Assembly: GCA_947623455.1 (NCBI GenBank)
Contig: OX392538.1
Coordinates: 25,419,001 to 25,483,000, forward strand
Direction: 5' to 3'
Source of the DNA: Mimachlamys varia
Taxonomy: Eukaryota > Mollusca > Bivalvia > Pectinida > Pectinidae
Length of the DNA stretch: 64,000 nt
Made by a program: the position numbers and the translations under genes. Below are positions 27,401-39,400 of the stretch, piece by piece. The notes beneath the pieces were generated by a model. It was given only the letters and a program-made list of their open reading frames with translations. It had not been told where the DNA came from and did no database searches. Positions within the stretch are counted from its first letter, which is position 1; each line of letters opens with the position of its first letter.

Positions 27401-30400
27401 TGTGGCTGTTGTTCCTGATGTGGCTGTTGTTCCTGATGTAGCTGTTGTTCCTGATGTGGCTGTTGTTCCTGATGTGGCCGTTGTTTCTGATGTGGCTGTT
27501 GTTCCTGATGTAGCTGTTGTTCCTGATGTAGCTGTTGTTCCTGGTGTGGCTGTTGTTCCTGGTGTAGCTGTTGTTCCTGATGTGACAGTTGTGCCCGACG
27601 TTGCGGTTGTTCCTGATGTAGCTGTTGTCCTTGATGTTGCGGTTGTTCCTGATGTGACTGTCGTTCCTGATGTGGCTGTTGTTCCTGATGTGGCTGTTGT
27701 ACCTGATGTTGCGGTTGTTCCTGATGTGGCTGTTGTTCCTGATGTAGCGGTTGTTCCTGATGTGGCTGTTGTACCTGATGTGACTGTCGTTTTTGATGTG
27801 GCTGTTGTTCCTGATGTAGCTGTTGTTCCTGGTGTGGCTGTTGTTCCTGGTGTACCTGTTGTTCCTGATGTGACAGTTGTACCCGATGTTGCGGTTGTTC
27901 CTGATGTAGCTGTTGTTCCTGATGTAGCTGTTGTTCCTGGTGTAGCTGTTGTTCCTGATGTGACAGTTGTGCCCGATGTTGCGGTTGTTCCTGATGTGGC
28001 TGTTGTACCTGATGTCGCTGTCGTTCCTGATGTTACTGTTGTTCCTGATGTTACTGTTGTTCCTGATGTTGCTGTTAAATATATTTTAGTTAACTCGATT
28101 AAATATTATAAAACAACTACAAATGTTTTCGAATGTACATTATCAAGTTAGTTTGAGTCAAACATACCCATACTTGAATAACGATTAGCAATGACAACAG
28201 TATATGTCAAATAAGACAGATAGTTGATATTGTTGTGTTCCTGTAATTTAAACATTCTTTGGAAAATAATTGACGTAGTTTTGATTTGGAAACGAATAAC
28301 CCCACTCGTTGACATTTTAGTAGATAAACTTAAAAAAATGTTCACGATCTTGATAAGTATTAGCTGACCAAGGCTGCTGTCAAAAGCTGATAATAATGAA
28401 GATGGGCACGAACATATTTTATCGCCTGGGTGTACACACGTAACCTCTAACGGTGTTTCTCTACGTTGGAAATCATGGTAGTAACTATACGATATCTTGA
28501 ATTTTGTATTTGATAGTGCAGCATATATGAGAAGATATAAGTCTTGGTTGATATGTTCAATCCGATCAGTACGTTGTAGTATGTGCATGTATTTTGAAAT
28601 AGGGATTCGGTGACGGTATATGTGGTTGTGTATTCCTCATTGAAGCATATTTTAATGTATTTACATAAAAATGTTATTAATATACGTTCTGTCAGAATAT
28701 CTTAGTAATGGTAAAATCAAGGTGTAAAAAATAAAACTGTTCACTGCATTGAAGCGGTCATTAGTATTAAACTAATAAATAACAATAATACACACTAAAC
28801 ATTCCTGCACTTTTCGGATGTAGGAATACTTGCATGGCGTGACGTGAAAAAAATATTTAAGAGTTGAACAATTCATGTTATTTTCCATTCCAAAAAGAAA
28901 TAATGATATAGTTCACTTGTAACAAACTGATATATTGTAACAACGAAAACATCATAGTTGTCGCAAAAGCAATGTCTTCGTATCTGTCTCCGAAAGTAAT
29001 AACTTTTATTAAAATGAAGGGGAAGGATGTACTATTCTAATAGTTATAATTTCTATTCAATGGGGCAGGAGGTGTAACGATTCTTATAATAATAATCATT
29101 ATCAAAGGGGGGTTATAACTCGTATACAAATAATTGTTATTCAATGGGGAAGTGAGAGGGTGTACGAGTCACGCCTTAACCAAAGATACAATATATTTTT
29201 CCAGTTGTATATTGTCTAAAGATATATTTCTAAAACATCATGTTTCTCTGCCTTTCAATAAATGATGTCTTATCATTTATAGATATGCATGTTTTGACAA
29301 TAATTTAGTAGCAATATGGACAGATACGGGCATCATGATATGCAACGTTTTAAACCTAGATCTAGTTTTGTGTAATGATTGTCTATCAGATATATCTGCA
29401 AATACAAGCTATTGTGTGCAGAGAAAAAACAAACTAAACTTTGATGGATTTCTGTAAGCAATGAATGTTTTAGCAAATGTTGTTACAGTCTATAATATAC
29501 AATGCCAGTGATGACAAACTTAATAAGGCCCATGTGTAGCACGAATATAACAACATTTGCAAAAATGTTCACTTATATTTACATTTTGATCAAATTATTG
29601 TGCTTAATTTAGTTATTTGTAACAGTTTTTGAACATCCAATCAAGAGAAGACAGCAATTGAATCGAAGATGTCATAATAGCAAATGTTGTTACAGTTTTG
29701 TAACAACATTTGCCTCCGAAGTGCATCAAAATGGAAGGGTGAAGAGCAAATTAATGTAAATATTGTTAAATGAATCGCATTTTTTTGTTCAGGGCTGATG
29801 AGGCATTTCCTTAGCCTAACATATAACTGAAAATTAGGAAAAAATACTATTTCTTTACAAATGAAGATGTATTACCTGAAACGCTTTCTGTGGTTGCAGA
29901 TGACTTAGTTGTTGTTGGAAAAGTAAATATCGGTCCAGTGGGTTCTTGAAGTGAATTATTGTAAAGTTATTCATATTGTTGTTTTTTTTCATAAATCAAC
30001 AACCACCAAGTGTAAAACGGTGCTTAGGTGGTGCGATTGAAGGGATAGGAGGTGTGGCTTGTTTGGTAAAAGGGCAAGAGTAAATGAAATAATAAAAAAG
30101 TCTAGCCTTAGATAGATATAGTCTGTTCAATCGTTTGTCATAAATTCGTAATTGGTTTGCTATACTCATGTTACATACATACATACATACATTTATTTTC
30201 ACAAACAAGCATTTATATATATACTCAAGTAAAATTAAATCAATTCGAATAATCCAATCAGATATATTTCTATCGAGAAAAGAATGTTTAAAAGCAAAAT
30301 ATGCAACACTGTTTAACGATGCCCGCAAAAAATGACAACATGTATTGTATCATACTGTGCTTCATGTAGCGGAAGGACGTGCTGTATGGAATTTGGGTAA

Positions 30401-33400
30401 ACATGTTTTAGGATTACCATGCAAATGTTAAAAAAATAGGATGTGTAAAACCAATGCTCTAATAAGTTTGATAAAGTGCAGTTTTAAATTTACAATAATG
30501 ACTTTGTTCTAACCAGTATACTCACTAGTGTTTTGCTCATATTATAATAATACATTATCATTAATGCTATAGTATTTGATAAATTCCACTAATAGAACAA
30601 TCCAAAGCATTACTAAAGTTTATTCATGAGAAAATAATTAAGTATATAAATTGTGTATTAAAATCAGTAGTAGACTTATATTCATATGCGTCAGCAACCC
30701 AACATTGCCAGAAAATTGTAATGAATTGCTGTACTTTTTGGCTGTGTATTAACTGATAATATAGTTATATCTATACATGATATTAACTGATAGTATAGTT
30801 AGTATTGTTTTATTAATTCGCAACTATAGCGGGCACACCTAGCACATTATAACATATTTATGTTTTCACAATCATCTAAGTGCAGAAGGTTATAAATGTG
30901 CAGTTTTGTGTATATACGTGTACCTGTGATACCAGTTGGTGTTGGGTTCACAACAGGCTCAGTAATCACTGTTCCAAATACAGTCATTATTAAACTAATA
31001 TAATTTGATCTTGTTTGAAACAAGCATTTTATTGGCTTAAAAATTATGTTATCAAAGAGTCCATTAATTAAATGCATTTTCGCAGGGTATAGATTAAACT
31101 ACAAGCATTAATCTATTTTGTTATGTTATGGGGTTATAACACAACAAACTGGAGTGTATTATCATCATATACCCGCGTTATACCTCCCTAATATAAACAA
31201 AAAATCAAGTTAATCCTTAAATATTACAAATAAGATAATGCGAAACTCAAAAGTCCATTGGTTTAAGAACGATAGTTCTGAATATAATAAACATGGCAAA
31301 TATAAAGCATTAACAAAAATCAGCAATGTTTACCTCAAAATCTCTGTTAGGGATATACACCTCTGAGAAGTCAAATAAACAAATCCTGTATTTTTTTACA
31401 AAGGGTCTATGCCATTGCAGCAAATGCCAAATAAATAATATGTTGGTGTGCTCGCTTTTATGCTTCGGTGGGCAAAACATACCATTTTGGTATAATACTT
31501 AATTTTAAAGACATTTTTTGCACACTTGCAAGACAACTTCGTGCAATATCTTCTTACCAAGATATGAAGATGTATGCTTGTTTGAAGTAATGATATCAAT
31601 ACTGTTTTCTATCAAATTATTTAAGTGAAATTTCTTTGAATCATTCTTTTAACTCAGAATAGAAACTTAGGTTTCTCTGACTCCAAGTTTTTACTTCAAA
31701 AATTATAGTTGATCAGTTTTAACGCTTGATATCAAAAGTTCTGCGATTATTATTGTTTTTTTTTTTTTATTTTACGTATCAAAAGAAAACGACCATTTTT
31801 TTTAAACAGCTATAAAAATGGTGGGTCAGCTACTTTAAGTTTGTTTCATTATAATTTGTGTTTTTTCGCAACATGTCAGGATCAAAAATGAAAAGTGCTC
31901 AAACTGAAACTGAAGAGAATTTGTGAGCCATGGCGCAAAATAAAACCAACGTAATTGTTTTGTTTTGGTTTTTTGGGGTTTTCTTGCAGTAATACGGTAA
32001 GTTCACAAATCTTAAATCTTTAAAAACATCAGTATTGCAAGTGAAATTACTTCAACAATGTTTGTTTCTTTGTAGGTTGCGAATAATAATTACTTTGGTC
32101 TAATGCTTTTTTGGCATTTATACGGCATACAAAATACCCAAGACTGGAAAAATGAAAAATAACGCATGACGGAATTTTAATAAATGGCATTCACTTACCT
32201 GATGTAGTGGTCGATGGCGCCTTTGTTGAAGAGGGCGGTGATGGAATTGTTGCTGTGGTTGTTGTTGATCCTAAAATGCAGTTAAAGTACAGAATATAAA
32301 TAATTGCAAGCATTTTCCAATGTTAACCTATATACCATATAAAGAACGCTCTTTCGGATATATTTAAGGAATGACCGCAATTCTTTTTTAGGTATATACC
32401 GTATAACCCTAAAAATAGTTGTGGCCATTCCTTATAATTTCATTTCATAACGTACATCTATAAAAGATAGGTCTTAAACAATAATTTGGAATTAATTATG
32501 ACAAAAAATCGATTTGTTTTGCAAAAAACATAACCATGTGCATCAATTTCACCTCAACCAAACAGAAGTTTGATTACAAAATACCGCACTAAACAAGGCG
32601 GTATATGACGTCATCACTTTTTTGTGTTGTCTGAATTTTAACGTTATACGATATAACCTGAAAAAGTTTAACATTGGGTGAATAGGCAAAATTAAATTAT
32701 TGATATTTTAAATTAAGTTGTCAAACATAGTCACATACCTGTAACCTTCGTCGACAATACCGATGTGCCGGTTTCCGTAGCACCAGTACCTTGTGTCGAT
32801 GTTGATGTTGCTTCTGTTCAATTTAAATGAAGGAAACATCAAACGTGATTGGTAGTTAATGGGGAAACAAATTTCATTTGTTTAGTTTTGTGTTTTTGTT
32901 CTTATTGTCTAAATCATGACCAGGAAATGTTTAGAAGCATGTTGTTTATTGTGCGGATATAAAAACGGAATCATTGAAATAGTTAAAAATAGAATACCAT
33001 AGGGTCAACAAAACCACAATGTGAACTTTAAATCGATTAAACAAGGGACAAAATATGAAAAAGGGAAAGATGTACAGGGTTATCCTTCTGAAATTGCAGG
33101 AGAATAAGACCTGGTGTTCCAAAAGAGTAAATGTCTTCTGTTTCATATATAACCGTGTTGTTTAACTTTACATCATGCTTTTTTTTTCGTGATTATAGTG
33201 GAGTGATAAGAAAGTGTAAGGATGTTTAACGTGAATATGGAATTTATCTAAAAAAAACAAATGCCATGTCATATCGAATTTTAAATGGATTAAATAAATG
33301 TTTTTTCAAGTATGCAGACCGGATGTGGTCCCTCAAGGTTGTTTTAACGCCAACATGTGAGTTTTATAAAACAATCTGATGTTTAGCAACTTTTCTGAAT

Positions 33401-36400
33401 TTTCTTGTAACGACATGATGGTGTTACATTAGAAGGCATTTAGTATAATGCAAGTTGTTTTCTGAAGCCAAAATAAGTGTGTTAAGTTAGTGTTCCCGTA
33501 GCAACTCTGCATAAATTGCCATCTGTTTTTTCTGTGAAGGTTTCTGTAAATTTCCTGTGCATTTTGACGATGCTGTCCAATGGTTGTCATAACTCTGTTT
33601 TCATACATTATTAAATATTCAAAGTTAAATGCCAAAACATCCATCTTATCATTATACGACTACATACTAAATTACATTTTGATTTCTCTACTGCTAGAGA
33701 AAAAATGAGCGAAGCCGAAATTATGACGGAATGATAGAACAATGAATTTCGAAATTACGCCAAAAAGACTGCAAGATGCAATTCCTGTAGATGTCATTCA
33801 ATTACCTGATACAGTGGTCGATGGCGCCTCTGTTGTAGAGGGCGGTGATGGAATTGTTGCTGTGGTTGTTGTTGATCCTAAAATGCAGTTAAAGTACAGA
33901 ATATAAATAATTACAAGCATTTTCCAATGTTAACCTATATACCATATAAAGAACGCTCTTTCGGATATATTTAAGGAATGACCTTTTTTTAGGTATATAC
34001 CGTATAACCCTGAACATAGTTGTGGTCATTCTTTATAATTTCGTTTCATAAGGTACATATATAAAAGATAGGTCTTAAACAATAATTTGGAATTAACGAT
34101 GACAAGAAATCGAATGGTTTTGCAAAACAAACAACCATGTGCATCAATTTCACCTAACCAAACAGAAGTAAGAAAAGGTACAAAATATCGCACTAAACAA
34201 GGCAGTATATGACGTCATCACTTTTTTGTGCTGTCTGATTTTTGAGGTAATACGATATAACCTGAAACATTTAACATTGGGTGAATAGGCAAAATTAAAT
34301 TATTGATATTTTAAATTAAGTTGTCAAACATAGTCACATACCTGTAACCTTCGTCGACAATACCGTTGTGCCGGTTTCCGTAGCACCAGTACCTTGTGTC
34401 GATGTTGATGTTGCTTCTGTTCAATTAAAGAGGAAACATCAAACGTGATTGGTAGTAAATAGGGAAACAAAGGACTATGTATGGTTTTGCCTGTTTTTGG
34501 CCCCCAAATCCATCAAATTTTAAATTTCATTATTGAACACTCAAATAATATTATTTCAAATAAAGATTACATCCCTCATGCAATTGTAATAATATTTATT
34601 TGTTATTTGTGCTATGGTTGCCATGGTAACCATCCGAAATATGCATAAATTATGCAAATGTAAATATTTGGTCTATTTTGGTCTATTTTTACATAGATTT
34701 TCACACAGCAACCATAGAGCGCATTCTTGAACAAAGTTTATATTTCTCCTAAAGATGTGGTATAAGTGCCCACATATTCTCATTTGATATTAAGTTTGTT
34801 CAAGAATGCGCTCAATAGCTTCTAATAGAAAAACTATCCAAAAAGTGGCCAAAATTGAGTTAATGGTCAAATTTCCCTAATTTATGCATATTTGAGATGG
34901 TTTCCATGACAACCAGAGTTGAAACAACAAAATATTATTGTGTCAGTTTTATCAGGGATGTACTCCATATTTGAAATACATTAATTTGAGAGTTCAATAA
35001 TCTGCTTCAAAATTTGATAATTTGGGGGCCAAAAAAGGCCCAAACCATATATAGTCCTTTCATTTGTTTAGTTTTGTATCTTTGTTCTTATTTTTTATAG
35101 CTTTTCGGATTTTTTTTTGTGACGACAGGATGATATTACATGCAGTATTATTTGCATTTAATATAATGCAAGTTGTTTTCTGAAGCCAAAATAAGTGTGT
35201 AAAGTTAGTGTTTCCGTAGAAACTCTTCATAATTTGTCAGAATGAACGTTTCTGTACATTTCCAGTGAAAAAAATAAGCGGAGTCGAAATTATGACGTAA
35301 TGATAGAACAATGAATTTCGAAATTACGCCAAAAAGACTGCAAGATGCAATTCCTGTAGATGTCATTCATTTACCTGATGCAGTGGTCGACGGCGCCTCT
35401 GTTGTAGAGGGCGGTGATGGAATTGTTGCTGTGGTTGTTGTTGATCCTAAAATGCAGTTTAAGTACAGAATATAAATAATTGCAAGCATTTTCCAATATT
35501 AACCTATATACCATATAAAGAACGCTCTTTCGGATATATTTAAGGAATGACCGCAATTTGTTTTTTAAGTTTTTTTTTTTTTGTATAACCCTGAAAATAG
35601 TTGTGGTCATTCTTTATAATTTCATTTCATAAGGTACATATATAAAAGATAGGTCTTATACAATAACTTGGAATTAATTATGACAAGAAATAAAATGGTT
35701 TTGCAAAACAAACAACCATGTGCATCAATTTCACCTAACCAAACAGAAGTAAGAAAAGGTACAAAATATCGCACTTAACAAGGCGGTATATGACGTCATC
35801 ACTTTTTTGTGCTGTCTGATTTTTGAGGTAATACGATATAACCTGAAACATTTAACATTGGGTGAATAGGCAAAATTAAATTATTGATATTTTAAATTAA
35901 GTTGTCAAACATAGTCACATACCTGTAACCTTCGTCGACAATACCGATGTGCCGGTTTCCGTAGCACCAGTACCTTGTGTCGATGTTGATGTTGCTTCTG
36001 TTCAATTAAAGAGGAAACATCAAACGTGATTGGTAGTTAATAGGGAAACAAATTTCATTTGTTTAGTTTTGTATCTTTGTTCTTATTTTTTATAGCTTTT
36101 CGGATTTTTTTTGTGACGACAGGATGGTATTACATGCAGTATTATTTGCATTTAGTATAATGCAAGTTGTTTTCTGAAGCCAAAATAAGTGTTTAAAGTT
36201 AGTGTTTCCGTAGAAACTCTGCATAAATTGTCACTGTGAATGGTAGTCATATCTCTGTTTTCATACATTATCAAATATTCAAAGTTAAATGCAAAAACAT
36301 CCATCCTATCATTATACGGCTACATACTAAATTACATTTTGATTTTTCTATCTCTTAAAGAAAAAATGAGCGGAGCCGAAATTATGACGGAATGGCAGAA

Positions 36401-39400
36401 CAATGAATTACGAAATGACGCCAAAATGACTGCTGGATGCGATTCCTATAGAGGTCATTCATTTACCTGATACAGTGGTCGACGGTGCCTCTGTTGTAGA
36501 GGGCGGTGATGGAATTGTTGCTGTGGTTGTTGTTGATCCTAAAATACAGTTAAAGTACAGAATATAAATAATTGCAAGGTTTGTGTTGATCCTATTATTA
36601 ACATATATGTATATTTATTTTTATGTTACAAATATATATTAGTTAGCCTAGTCCGCCTGAAAACCTTGTGAAGGCGAAAAGGCCTTGCGGCAAAGTCTCA
36701 GATTTAAGTTATTTTTCAAATAATTTTTTAATTACAATATAGAGTAACGTGTATCTTATTTTTCAAATACTAATATGTTAAATTATATATCAACCATGGC
36801 ATAAATGAGCGTTTTTGTGATGCTAGTTCGTACTCAATGCAACAGAACATGAAAAGTACTTTTACATTTGAACCAACATGTATACGTACAACTAACGAAA
36901 ACCTGTAATGATTTAATTTTGTTTGAATATCAAATTCAAAATGTCTTTTGAGCATTTTTATACTCAAACTCAGTTTATGAGTCAAACACATACCTGTCGC
37001 TTTTGTCGACAATGCCGTTGTGACAGATTCTGTAGCGCCAGTGCCTTGAGTCGATGTTGAAGTTACCCCTATTAAATTAAATTGATGGAATGATGAGGAT
37101 CGATTATCAACAGCTAATCGGGAAACATGTTTTGCTCAATTATATATATTACGCTTTGTTGCATTGTCCTTATCTTTTAAATCATGACAAAAGTTGGCAA
37201 ATAAAACTATAATTTATTGAGCGCATATATAAACAGAATAATTGAAGCCAAAACGGCAGAGAAGATATATTTACAGAAAAAAAATCAAGCCATTTAAAAT
37301 AAGACACCAACCAAACCAAGGCATACTTTCTACACGCTGGTGGATACAGGGGATGATCCTTTTTGTTGAATAGTTGTCACGATTACATTACTACTATTTG
37401 CATTACTAAATTGAAATAGATCTGTAGCATTCTTCAATAAACGATCCTTGAAAAAATTCAGATTTTATGAAACAATTTTACTAGGACTACAATCTAAGAT
37501 GACGTAACACACTCATACGCTGCACCTTTTAAAGATGGTGTAACACACACATAAGCTGCGCCTTTTTAATAATATATACGGTATGCCAAAAATGAATCAA
37601 ACTGCATTATGCAGCTGTTTCGTTCTCCTAGGACTCCTCAGTGATGCCAGGGAACAAAAGATTGGAATAAAAAATATCTACACTAATGTAGAATCGGAAG
37701 GGTCAGGTATGTAAAGGCCCTTTATTTTATTAATTTAGAAGTAAACTTACACTTGTACTGTATAATTTCAATCGTGTACTTCGAACATGTGAAAGTCCTT
37801 AGAAGAATATTTTGCTCTACCGATTTCAAAATGAAAAAATACTCAACGCTAAAATATGAATATTTATACCAGTATTAAGGTATAAAGAAACAATTAAAAG
37901 TAGAATAAGATAAATGACGCCTTATGTCACATTTCTAAAATAAGTTAAAAATGAAAAGGTGACAACAGACACTTATAAAGTTAATGGTACCAATGATTAG
38001 TGTGGCAGGTTAAAATAATGATTGTCATCAAACATGAAACCGAAAAAGTCAACGAATTTACAGTAATAGATCGATATTTCTAATGGCTATTCAATAACAA
38101 TAACACAGTGAATTGAGACTCTATCATAATAAATAGTCAATGAAAACCTCGTCCATGGGAAAATATAAAACAAAAATAAAATAATATGATATATTATGTG
38201 CTTGAGGTTGACATGTGATGGGAGCCACAACGGTGGTGGTGATTTGGTCAATTTGATGGTAATTAAACGTGTTTGTGCATGCAATATGGGTTTTTATGAT
38301 GTGTTGCAAAAATGGTAATAATGCTTATCGGAAAAGCATGGATAAAATACCAAGTGTTGTTCCGGTTTCTGCTGATGTTGGTGATGGTGTTGTGTGAGTT
38401 GTAACTACACCTCCGCCTTAAAAACAAGAAACAATTTTAGGAATGGATAACACAGTGCAAAAGTAACCGTACGTATTATTTAGACATGTATATTTGTTCA
38501 CCTAAGTGTTGAGATACGTATTTTGTTTAAATGTTTAGAATAAGCGTTTTGCTGTACATATTGACTGATAATTCCTTACATATATGCTAATCTTATTTAT
38601 GAGATATAAATGACAATCCGTCAAAATCTTTGGAATTGTCCGTATATGATTACTTCTGTATTTTACCTTAATTGGCCTGAAGTCAAATCAACATTACATT
38701 TTTCAACGTTAGAATATCATAACATATGAAAATATTCGTATACAGGAACTTCAACTCATGCAATTGTACAATTTTTTTTCTGTTGCGTGTTATGGAGTAT
38801 AGAATATGATAAGTGTTTATTATTCATAGTGAGTACCTCGTGTGCCCTCTGAGATTGTACCCAGTGGGGGTAGTGTCGTTGTTGATGGGAAAGAAATTGT
38901 TGGTAGAACTGTTGTTTCTGTGGCTGGTTTAACTGCATGTCCTGTTGGATAAAAATCCTTACAAATGCACCCAATATAGCTTGTGAATTAATATATTAAA
39001 ATAATTAACTATGATGTAAAGTAATGTGATTGGCTCATCTGTTTTGTGACTGTAAGTTCTGTTAAGTAAAAATACTTACAAATGCACTCAATATAGCTTG
39101 TCAAAGAATATATTAAAACAATTTAACATCTTATTAAGTAATGTGTTTGGCCCTTTTGTTTTGTGACTATAAAATCTGAAAGTGAAATGTAAATGGATAG
39201 AATCGTACTGCATGTTATGTATGTATGGTTAAAATCCAGTCCTATTTCATCGTATGTATTATAAAGTAAGTTGTATCACCTCAAAATTGACCGAATTCGA
39301 AATTATTTGCCGCATCTAAATTGATGATCGTTTAAAGTGTCTTAAATAATCATGATTTTTTCCAGTAATGAAGGCCAGGTAATATACAGTGATATGCTAT

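Larger units (their letters stand above)
32199..37068 (-). repeat. Four tandem copies of a 72 bp + 75 bp exon pair
   Basis: Pairs start at 32,199, 33,806, 35,375 and 36,467. The first three are spaced about 1.6 kb apart; the last is shorter. Introns are also similar, including an imperfect hairpin (AAGGAATGACCGCAA at 32,366 and its near-complement at 32,419). The second copy is lengthened by a foldback element, and the fourth is the most diverged. Confidence 0.9.

Noticed and set aside
25968..28151. 727-codon plus-strand frame of Val-Val-Pro-Asp-Val-Ala repeats
   Set aside because: It is the antisense of the ATSGTT exon. The minus strand has phase-matched splice sites and fits its neighbours; the plus frame ends in non-repeat sequence with no such support.
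28148..28588. 146-codon minus frame with a CSCPSS motif
   Set aside because: No mucin composition, no matching acceptor and donor pair, no recognised domain; plausible by chance in a 1.8 kb intron.
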